The notes beneath the pieces are model-generated. The model was not told where the DNA came from. It saw only the letters and a program-made list of their open reading frames with translations, and searched no databases. 64,000 nt of DNA from Sporothrix humicola. Its lineage: Eukaryota > Ascomycota > Sordariomycetes > Ophiostomatales > Ophiostomataceae. The stretch lies in assembly GCA_021396245.1 (NCBI GenBank), contig WNYE01000002.1, forward strand, positions 744,001 to 808,000, written 5' to 3'. This document shows, piece by piece, positions 9,789 through 18,935 of this stretch. The stretch's first letter is position 1; every line of letters begins with the position of its first letter. Made by a program: the position numbers and the translations under genes.

Positions 9789-12656
9789 CTTGTCTTTTTG
9801 TCTTTTTGTCTTCTTTTGTCTTTTATTGGTGTCTTGATGAGAATGATGTGTATGAGATAAACGAGAGAATAAAGCCGGTCAAGAATGGGTAAATGGCGAG
9901 AATATTAAGAGGTCGATGCTTGACAAAAGAAAGGGTCGGAGATGACAGCGTTGAAGCTTGTCAGGATATCATTGTTGCCGTCGTGAGATGTTGAGTAGAT
10001 GAAACAAATTATGAGCTGTGAAGAATGCCCGGCGACTTGCTCGGGTCTTTCTCGTCACCACAACCTCACGGCACTTCTTGTCTCCTATGTCACCTCCTCC
10101 CCGGGAGATGCTGATTGAGTACCAGTCGAGCTTTCTCGCTGTCGCGCTCTCTTCCAACGCAGGTATCAAAGTCCCAAACTAGTCACATAGGCGTCATGAG
10201 GCTGAAAGAATGTCCAAGAGAGTTGACGGTTCTCTCATGCAGGTCGGGATGTGGGAGAGCTGCGCCCTTTTGTAGAAATTATGTGCAAACGAAGTACGAG
10301 GCAACGGCCGGTAAACGTAGAACAGGGCGTAGAGTAGAGCCGCGTTTGTAAATGAAACCGAAGATACCGCCGTCGACTGATTACTTGAGTGCCTCGGATG
10401 GTTGTGTATGGTGGCGATGATATCTTAGTGGTTCGTGCTTGTGCGAGGCGTGGGTGTGAGGAGATGTCGAAGGTATCACGTTATGTCAATGTGCCAGGAA
10501 CGGGCGGAGATGGCAGGACGGACGTAAGAATATTATGCGAGGGAAATATCGAGAGGAAGAGGAGCGTCCAAAAAATGTCACCAGAATGTGAATGTGTGGA
10601 CTGGCTATTGAGCTGAGTGGTTGTCGTCCAGTCGTGGAACACAAAAAACGGCGGCCACAATGGTGCCCAACAAATAAATCAAACGTCAAACGACACACAC
10701 AAGATGCAGCTGCTGCAAGAGAAATTGAGGAGAAGGGATGCAGACTGCAGATTGCAAACAGTAAAAAAAAAAAAATCTCGTGCGTGCATTGGCTGCATTG
10801 GCCCCAATTTACCTCTCACTCCCTTTCTCAGTGGTTGTCTTTTTCGTTCTCTTCCTTCTCTCTTTTTTTCTGCCGCCGTTTTTCGTTTCTGCCAGTCTCG
10901 TTCGTCGTCAATGGGACACACAATGCACGGGACTGACGTGTCCGACTTGCGATAGGTCGGCCGTAGGGCTCTTGCAGGAGCTTTTATGCAAGTCTGCTGC
11001 TTTTTATTTGGCGGTGTTCGCAGTCGATAAAAAAAACATTAAAAGCCAGGCCAATTGAAGCCGAGTCGGCAACGTGTGTATCCAGACGGTGGGGGCCGTG
11101 AACTTGCCATACGGATGACAAGACTCGAGGATAGGTATATATAGTTTGTGGTGCTCTCATTTTCATGCTGTCATTTCGGTAGCCGTCTTTTGTGACTTCG
11201 TTGACACAAAGTGGATGCTCTTCTGCCTGGTTAGACAAGACGGGAGCGACCGCTTGTAGGCAGCGAGTGCAGGCAGAATACGGCACTGCTCGATGCAATG
11301 GGTAGTGCCTCCAACTGAAGGGGATGTCGACAGTGACGAACGGTTGTGAAAGCGGGGGTGGTTTCGATTGAGAATAGGCAGGCTTGCATCGTCAAATGGG
11401 AAGTGGGAAGGGAAAAACGGGTGGCCGCAAGAATCCGCAAGAAGGAGTAGGCCTGCATGAGGACTACTGGCTGAAGCGCATGCCACGAAGGCAGAAAGCG
11501 GATCTTGTGTGTCTGGGATGACCCAACTGGTCGTTTCCTAGAATCATCGTACATTAGCATCGCCGCTTTTGCCTTTCCTCTTTTCTCAAAGATCAAAGTG
11601 CTCGCAGAAAACATACCAGTTCATTGTAGATTTGAGCACACCAGGGACACCAGTGTTATTGTCGGAAAGAAGGCTAGAAGTCTCATGGAACAATGGAAGG
11701 CTGTCAAAAGGGACAATGAAACGAAGAAATGTGGAAATGCAGAGTAAAAAGATCACGATGATGCTACTAGAATGATGGAGAGAATTTGCCCCTTTAAAAG
11801 GGGGTGTTGGTTGTTGTTGTGCCTCTCAAAGAAACAGCACCAGTCGCAGCTTCTCATTTGGGCTGTTTTCTGATCAGGCAAGACTGACCGGATTGTTTTC
11901 ATTTTCTGAACCATCGCTCTTTCCCCGGTAAGAATAATGAATACTGAAATGGAAGGAACAAAGCGTCTTGTCACAAGCCATGAGCCACCGCTCGCGATGC
12001 TTCTGTTGCACGTGTTTTGAGTTACATCGCGAGGATGTGGTGATTGTCGCTCTGAATGCATCTGCGAATAGTTTCAATTCCTGGCCGTTGGCATCAAATT
12101 GTGGACTAATATGACTAATTAGCGTCGTTGCATGAAGTCCGGAACAGTCAACATCCCGGCTGATAGGCAGCAGCATCTATTCTGGAGGTGTTTTGATGTG
12201 CATCAATTTGACATCCAGCATTTGACGCCCATGATCCCCTTCATCTTGCATCGTCTCATTTAGCATCACGATAGTTGGCAGCAGACTAAAGACTTGGATA
12301 ACAGCATTGTTTTACACCAATACCAATTGACTAGTCATACACATGTCGAGCATCTTGTACTCAGATCGTCTTGATGGGGAACGATCTGAACAAGTCAAGA
12401 CAAACAGACGGGCAAGAGGACGGAGCCACAGATGGCATGGCCGAGAATTGTCATAACCCGAATAAATTCAAATAATCCTCATACATCCCATAAAAGCAAA
12501 AAGGAGAAAAAAGCAACCAGCCGGACAGGTGACCTGAGAACGTAAATGAAACTCAATCCCTTGTCATTTGTCCACGCGCCACAGCCCCGTCCATACCGAA
12601 TAACACATGAATAATAAAACAGACCATAAAAGAACAAGACAGCATCAACTCATTGC
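9789..12656. other. long intergenic region, no supported gene
   Basis: 2.9 kb between two minus-strand genes. Short open frames occur on both strands, but none shows domain-like sequence, consistent codon bias or plausible splicing. A 13-base A run lies near 10,762. The part next to 9,789 should hold the promoter of the gene ending at 7963, and the part next to 12,656 the 3' flank of NHP6. I tested by eye for tRNA A and B boxes and saw none. Confidence 0.5.
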
Positions 12657-13001
12657 TTATGCCTGGGAGGAGTTAGTCAACCGTCGTGGGTTATTTATAT
12701 CTAGAGGGATCTGGGGAGAACTCACGTTGTAAGCAGCCTTCTCGTCCTCGTAGCGCTTCTTGTCAACGGCGGCCTTGGCCTCGTACGGGGTGCGCTGCTT
12801 GTCGTTGAGAGCCTTCCAGCGCTCACCGAGAAGCTTGCCGACCTGGCCGAACGAGATACCGGGGTTCTCGTCGCGGACGTTCTCGCGCTGCTCGTTGGCG
12901 AAGAACATGTAGGCAGAGAGACCGCGCTTGGGGGCGTTGGGGTCCTTCTTGCCCCGGCGCTTCTCAACCTTGCCAGTCTTCTTTGCTGCGGCCTTAGGCA
13001 T
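12657..13001 (-). CDS. NHP6: Nhp6-type HMG-box chromatin protein
   Basis: Small non-histone chromatin protein that bends DNA and assists nucleosome remodelling (FACT) and transcription. Exons are 13001-12726 (92 codons) and 12662-12657, a final exon of only six nucleotides coding Ala and stop. The 63-bp intron has a GTGAGT donor, a GACTAAC branch-like site and a CCCAG acceptor. The spliced protein is 93 aa, the usual Nhp6 length. It has a basic N-terminus (KKTGKVEKRRGKKDPNAPKR) followed by one HMG box, including YMFFANEQRE and GKLLGERWKAL. If the intron is kept, a 114-aa form with a different tail results. The upstream leader (13,002-13,230) has several CAATT elements. Confidence 0.95.
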   Translation of the reverse strand: MPKAAAKKTGKVEKRRGKKDPNAPKRGLSAYMFFANEQRENVRDENPGISFGQVGKLLGERWKALNDKQRTPYEAKAAVDKKRYEDEKAAYNVSSPQIPLDINNPRRLTNSSQA

Positions 13002-13869
13002 GATGCTGGAGGATGTTAGTATTGTTTGACAAGAGGTGGTGTAGTGAATGATGATTAAGTCTGTGTCTGTAGACCAAGTCCTTCTGTGTCATCTCATCGC
13101 CTTGAAGACGCCGACACCGACACCAAAGCGACAATTGCGAAAAATGCCCGTCGCTCGAAAAAAGCGACAGACAATTAATTCGCGTCGCTGGCACCTTGCC
13201 AGAGAGCAGAGAATCAATTGACCGACCCATCAGCTCTTGCGAAAGTCAAGTCCTGATCAAAAGCGATCAATTGGACGGGTGCGACATTTCGACGAGCAGG
13301 GTGGAATTGAGCCTTGCGCTGGTGGCGGTGGTGGTGGCTTTCAAATGTGGTGATGATTGATCACGAGAAGTTGGCGATGTTGACCAAAAAGGCAATGTTG
13401 ACAAAAATTAAGACGCGTGGTCGATTTTTGTGCCATTGCGCTTTTTTAATCGCGGCCTTGTTTTGCCTCGTCCATCTTGCTGCGGCGGGTGGACCAGCGC
13501 GCGCAGACAAGGGAATTGGACTTGGGGTTGCGCGCGCAAGATTGAGCTCGCGCGCGACAGACGAACAAACAAAAACAACAGAATGCTGTCTTGTTGTTGC
13601 AAATCGCCAAATCGCTGCAAAAGAAGTCTACTGGACTTGCAATTGGCAGGGCGAAAGACGAGAGACTCCTCAAAGGCGACAAGACGCGTCGAGGGAAGTG
13701 ACTTGCGAATTGCAGCGGTCGAGGGTGGATTGCAAGTACTTACAAAGTTTGTGTGGATGGTAGTGATTGTAAGTGAATATGAGGCGTGGATTTGTATGGG
13801 ACGATGCGAGGCTTTCAGTGTGAGCTGTTTTGCTGGGGGAAGCTTTTGTATGGGAGATTTTGCGTGCAA

Positions 13870-14120
13870 AAAGAGAAGAGAAAGAAGAGAGGAGAGGAGA
13901 GGAGAGAGGGAGAGAGTATGTGGGCGTAGGAGAGAGAGAGAAGGCGGGCCTTTTTACTATGGGCCGTCTGGGCTGATTGAGAGGGAGGGAAAGAGCGAGG
14001 AGCAAGGAAAGGGAAGGAGGGAGGAGAGGGCGCGCGTGCGCAGAGACCAAAGAGAGGGAGGAGCAACAGCGAGCGCAGGCAAAGAGGGAAGAGCGAAGGC
14101 GGGGTGGGCGTGCGTGTTCG
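13870..14120 (+). repeat. purine-rich (GA/GGA) low-complexity tract
   Basis: The + strand is almost free of pyrimidines over long stretches (AGAGAGGAGAGGAGAGGAGA and similar), about 0.9-1.1 kb upstream of NHP6 in its direction of transcription. On the minus strand this is a CT-rich tract, typical of fungal promoters but longer than the others in the window. Confidence 0.7.
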
Positions 14121-14505
14121 TGTTTGTGTGTATCTTACGCGTGTGGTGTGTGGTGTGCGGCTGGTTGTATGGGCAGCGCAGGCCCCAGGTGCGTGGGTGT
14201 TGTTTTGGTGTGCAGGCCCACGGGGGCACTGAAATGAGACTGCAAAGGCAGGCACGAAGGGCGCAAAGGGCAGGAGCGCCGATTTTTGGTGTGAAATGGG
14301 CAGAAATGAGAGGGAAGGTGCGTGTGTCTGCGTGTGTGGTGGTAGGTGGGCGGTGCGAAAACCCCCCAAAATCCAAGGGGGAAGAATCTGGTGGGAAATG
14401 AGGGTGGCAGGTAGAGAGAAAGAGAAGGGGGGGTGAGCAACAGGCGGCGGACTGGCCTGGGGCAAAGAGGGTGATTTCTCCGTGTTCTGGCCGCCGCTCA
14501 GACAC

Positions 14506-14520
14506 CAAGTACAGTACTTG
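14506..14520. repeat. perfect 15-bp palindrome CAAGTAC-A-GTACTTG
   Basis: Two 7-bp arms are exact inverted copies around a single A. It lies in gene-free DNA and could be a dimer-binding operator. No nearby gene explains it. Confidence 0.6.
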
Positions 14521-15234
14521 TGGTGTTGTACTACGTGCCGCCTAACATTTGCAGTTCAATTTGTACTGTGTACATCCAAATCTGCGAAATCGCATACAAA
14601 TTCAAGCTCCTGCCTGTACTACTAGAGCGGCCCGGCTCCAGGCTAGTAGGGAAGGAGCAACAAAGACAAGAAAAGACACCCAGAATCACCCAGGCGCAGC
14701 AGAACAGCAAATGGATACTGGCGTCGAGAGACAAGAGAGGATTTCTCGCACGTTTCTGCCGTGTATCGCACAGAATTGGTGACGCATTCGGATTCTTCAA
14801 ATTGCCCATTGGTGTAGTGCAGCGTGGTGCTTTGGAAGCGCATCTTCAGCAGGTTTGGAAAACAGTGCTGTCCTCGTCTCTCACTTTTGTTTGTCCCCTG
14901 AATGGCGAATTAATTCTCTAAAAATTAACAACATGTGCAGAGGCCATTTTGCCATATGATTTGCGCAAAGCTGTCGGCCGTACGACGTTTCTCGTTGCCC
15001 TGTCGGCATGTTATTCGTCGTTGTTGACGATGATATCTTCTTGTCGCAGTCTCTTAGAGCCGCTGTTGCCCACTGAGCTGGGAGGAATGGATGCTGTAAA
15101 CAAGAGCCGGAGCTCTGCCAACGGTGCTCGCTGATTGGCCCAATCTTTGTAACAGCGAAACCACCGAACCGCCCTCTTTGACCGGTACTTTAATCATGCA
15201 GGCCGAGTAAGTATCTCCGCGCCAACGCCACTAT

Positions 15235-15302
15235 GTACCAGTACCTTGTGCAAAGTACCTTTTGGATGTACCATAACCACTTTCCACTGTGCAAAGTGTA
15301 CC
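15235..15302 (+). repeat. cluster of five GTACC elements with a direct repeat
   Basis: GTACC occurs at 15235, 15241, 15255, 15268 and 15298. The 10-mer TGTGCAAAGT occurs at 15247 and again at 15288, 41 bp apart. No gene is seen here. Confidence 0.55.
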
Positions 15303-16080
15303 TTTGTCCGGTTCTGTCTGGTTCTCTTCTCCTCTTTTCGCTCTTTCTTTGCTTGTTCCTGCTGTTCCTGGCGCTCACACGGAAACCATTCATCTGCACT
15401 AGCGTCTCACACGACCCCCTTGCTTGCACTCCTTCCTCGTCGCTCGTCCACGCACACACACCAAATCGTCGACGCCATTTGCTAGCACCAAGCAGGTGCA
15501 CAGCTCCTGAGCTACTGGGTATGTGCCTGCCGCCTACCTTGATCCCGTCTCCTCCTCTTCCGCTTCGCTTTTGCACAGTCGATATTGCACTTGCAGATCC
15601 TTCTTAGCTGTCGCCTTTGTGAGCATTTTTATGCTGGCAGTCTGGAAGGACGATTTCTCACGTTGTTATTTGCTTAACCATGATGGCGATGTTAGATATA
15701 TGTATTAAACGTATCATGAGAAGCACATGGCAGAGACATCCATGGCTTCTGAACACCGTCTCTGTTCTCTAGCTAGTATTTTCTTTGCTGCAATGTGTGT
15801 CTTTGTCATTTGTTCTGCAATCGATGGAGATAGTAAGTATCACATCTCGTCATTGGCGATCATTCATATATCTCAAAGAAAGAGAGCACGGATGACTGAT
15901 TCAGCGCAGTAAAAAGATGCAATAGCAACAGGTATTTTCCAAAAGACCACCGGTTTATTGCTTAGCTGCTCTGTTCCACCAGAAAGTATATCACAGAAAC
16001 GAGGTGTATTGTAAAATCATACGTCGTACATCATATTCTCTTTACCCACACGTACTGTGTAGAACCTGTTAGCATTGACA

Positions 16081-16091
16081 GTACGTCGTAC
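16081..16091. repeat. inverted repeat GTACG-T-CGTAC
   Basis: Perfect 5-bp inverted arms around one base. A one-mismatch copy is at 16019-16029, and the same element on the other strand is at 18547-18557. Confidence 0.5.
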
Positions 16092-17282
16092 TCCGTATTA
16101 AACATAGAATATACTAGAAAAGTAAGTCGGATCACCACAAATGCATCCCGAGTTTTGGTCGACTATGATCAAGCTGTGACGAGTATCACAGTCTCGAATG
16201 GCGCAACAATCGTCCCTCTCACTCATGCGCCCCGCCTAGTCTGGGAGAGGTCGGAAGCGTGGGAGAGCCGTTAATGGGCCATTGACTCCATCCAAGTCTT
16301 GGAGAGACTGTGCCTCCAGCCCAGAGACAAGAAGGAACTTGGCTGCACCGTGTGCATTTCTCTGCTGATACATGGGCGCACCCAAGCCAGGAGGACCAGG
16401 AAAGGCAGGAATGGGTGGTCCTGCGCTCTTTCGCAGGAGCTACTGGCAAAAAGCAAGCGGATGCGCCTTCTCGGCAAAGGCATGGAGAGGGACCAGCAGA
16501 AACAGCAGGAAACAGGAACAAGGGGGCGCCACAGGACACCCAGAAGGAAGGAGCGACCGCAGTCCGCAGTCTTGGGCTATCGAAAGACAAAAGGTACCTC
16601 TGAGGAACATGTGTTTGGGTGGAGAGGGGGGTGTACGCAAGGTAGCACTGCTATTCGCCGAAAAATAGGGACACCACCCGGCCTGCCTTTTCGCTTTGTT
16701 ATGATTGCGCACCTTGTGCACCCATTTTCCTGCCATTCTTGAACCTCCCATTTTGGCCCCTTTTGGTAAGGTCTGTCGCGCCTTGCTGCACCCAAATCAC
16801 ACAGTCACGTGCACTCGTAATAAAAGTCGAACGCGTCAAGCTCGAGCGCGTCTTGCAACTTACACACTCGAAGTGGATTGCCTCAGATGGGCTTTTGTGA
16901 TGATGTATCTCGAGTGAGGATGTGTATGATAATGCGAGCAGTAGATGTGAGTGTATTCTTTCGTATCTCATTGTTATCTGAATGTCTACGGAGTACCAGG
17001 AAGCTTCACAACACTGTAATAGCCAGTATCCTCCAATTTGGGACTTGGCAGCCGCATCGTGAGGCCCGGTCTAGGATCTACTCAATATTTGGTTGGCGGT
17101 TGTTGCTCGAAAGCTCTCGGAGCCGTGTACATGATACATATGCATCCACCGCATTCTGTGCGGCAACGTAGGGCCTGCGTGACAACGCCATCGCCCATGC
17201 GCATCATGCTCGTCTAGATCTGAATCGTAGTCCACGCTGCGCCAGAATATCTCGGTCGTTCTTGCGGTGACCCGGCGCGGCG

Positions 17283-17312
17283 CTTTGGAGCTCTGGAGCT
17301 CTGGAGCTATTC
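17283..17312 (+). repeat. short GGAGCTCT tandem repeat
   Basis: The unit GGAGCTCT occurs about 2.7 times in a row, about 80-110 bp beyond the stop codon of the CENP-H gene. Simple-sequence repeat without further signal. Confidence 0.6.
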
Positions 17313-17393
17313 CCACGAAGCCCAGGGGGCCGGCACGTTGATTTGGTGCTTCCATCCTTGTAGCCTTCTTTGTTCGTTTGACAGCCACAGCCT

Positions 17394-18165
17394 TCATTCT
17401 GGGTCGAGAACAATGTCGCAAAGGGCCGCTTCTCTCGTCCAGTCTACCCCGCTTCCAACCACAATGGCGCTCGCAGCACCCTTGATCAGCTTCCACCGCT
17501 GGCGGCTGGCCTTGATGTCTGCCTCGAGCTGCTTCTTCTCTTGCTCCGCCTCGTCAATGCTTTCGCTGGAGTCTGCCGTTTTGTCGGTCGCCGAAACTGC
17601 CGCTGCAAGCTCTCGTACTTGTGCAGCGAGCGCCGCGTTTTGCTTCTCCATCTGCCGCAGCTCCGCCGACACAGTGGCACTCTTGTCGCGCGCGTCGCGC
17701 CGCTCTGTCGATTCTTGCGCAACGGCTTTGGACGCGGAATCGCGCTGCTTGATGGCTGGCAGCAAATCTCTCTCGATGGGCGAGGCTTGGGTGGCTCCAT
17801 GTACAGCTTTGAGGACTGGGTTGACCGTCAGGACGCTGTCCACGACTTCGTTGCGCAGGACATACGAGGCACGCGCTTCCAAAAGCTGCTTCTGCTTTGT
17901 CGCAACGTCTCCCGTTGAAGACGCGTCTGTTATCGTGTTAGTATAGTTTCTACGTCAATTCTTTTTTTGTTAAGAAAGCCCATATTCCCAGGCACATACC
18001 CCCTTTGAACGACTCTCGTGCCTTTAGCAACGCGATCTCGAGTCGTATGTTCCGCAACTGGTCGTAGAGCGCCAAAACTCGCTTCTCGTCTTCTGAAAAC
18101 TCGAGCGCGACGGCAGCTTCGTCTGGCGCGTCTCTCATAGGCGTGTCCCTCAATTCGGCCGTCAT
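17394..18165 (-). CDS. CENP-H: centromere protein H-like kinetochore subunit
   Basis: Predicted subunit of the constitutive centromere-associated network (CENP-H; Fta3/Mcm16 in yeasts), which joins centromeric nucleosomes to the outer kinetochore. Exons are 18165-18000 and 17926-17394. The intron has a GTATGT donor, a TACTAAC branch site and an ACAG acceptor, and the frame is kept. The product is 232 aa. Residues 20-55 form a first helix (SEDEKRVLALYDQLRNIRLEI). Residues 85-200 are mainly coiled coil. The C-terminal signature RWKLIKGAASAIVVGSGVDW followed by an acidic/Leu end matches the CENP-H family end (W...I.SGVDW). It is divergent from ATG11, sharing a 770-bp promoter with a CCAATCA box. 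The assignment rests on the coiled-coil layout and this signature. Confidence 0.85.
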
Positions 18166-18935
18166 GATCGCAGCAGCGCCGTATGGCGAGATGTGGCTCG
18201 TTATTTGTGTCGTAGATAGTGGCAGGCCGACACATTCACAGATCTGTCGCGATATCTCTCGTCGTCGAGCTTTGTTGTGACCCTTTGCCAGTAAGCTACT
18301 GCTGTGGCTGATGCTATTGTGGCGCCAAGATTCTAGGTGACCTCACTGGAGCTCAGGGGCCAGGCTCTCTCAGGCTCGAGTTCCCCTCCCAAGCAGCACA
18401 GAGCCAATCACAGCCTGCGCCGGTCACGAGGCAGCCGTCGCGCTAACGTCGTTAGTCAGTCTTTGGGCTGGAACCACACTTTAATCTCGAGTCCGGCGTA
18501 CCACAAGTCCACAGATGATGCATGCCGGCATTCTTCATTCTCCAGAGTACGACGTACATCGCCTCGATTACTTCACTCGCCAACGCCAGCACAAGCGCTT
18601 CGAGTGAAGCTCAAGGCAGTACCGGAAGCTAGCTCCACGACCGTTTCGGGACTTTCTCCTCTAGCTCCCTGTGTCTTTTCGATAGAGCTTTGCCTCACTT
18701 CATTCTCGAGCTTCACTTTGATCATCTCAATCATCTCGACCATCGCGAATCCAACGCCTTAATCTGACATCTTCATCCTCGGCCGACGGCACCTTAAAGC
18801 TCTTTGCCACTATCGCCGACTTCATCTACCATCCGCCCCATCACCAGTGCCGATCCGGCCTTTCTGTCCAGCATACCTCCGGGCTCCCGGCTTTCAGAAG
18901 TCACCCTCACTTAAGCTCGGAGGTCATGCCGTGCG
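18166..18935. promoter_or_regulatory. divergent promoter CENP-H / ATG11
   Basis: 770 bp between two start codons. It contains a CCAATCA box (18404-18410), the palindrome GTACG-A-CGTAC (18547-18557), and a pyrimidine-rich leader before ATG11. An out-of-frame ATG at 18926 opens a 30-codon frame ending at 19018, overlapping the ATG11 start. Confidence 0.6.
18404..18410 (+). promoter_or_regulatory. CCAAT box (CCAATCA)
   Basis: Consensus site of the fungal CCAAT-binding (HAP) complex, in the CENP-H / ATG11 divergent promoter. Confidence 0.45.

Larger units (their letters stand above)
13002..17393. other. 4.4-kb intergenic region without a supported gene
   Basis: The part next to 13,001 is the NHP6 promoter. 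From about 13,870 to 14,120 the + strand is strikingly purine-rich (GAGA and GGAGA runs). This creates long but unconvincing open frames: 13430-14401 on + and 13815-14465 on -, Pro/Ser/Leu-rich on the minus strand. A perfect palindrome is at 14506-14520, GTACC repeats at 15235-15302, and GTACG-T-CGTAC elements near 16,020-16,091. The part 15,700-17,000 is AT-richer. No transposase, reverse transcriptase or RNA gene was recognised. Confidence 0.5.

Noticed and set aside
13430..14465. Overlapping long frames on both strands in the purine-rich tract
   Set aside because: Purine-only sequence rarely forms stops in some frames. The products are low-complexity (Arg/Glu/Gly or Pro/Ser/Leu) without family resemblance.
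16219..16971. Several 70-147-codon frames on both strands
   Set aside because: No splice pattern, no motif and no codon bias; considered as a decayed element, but no transposase-like segment was found.
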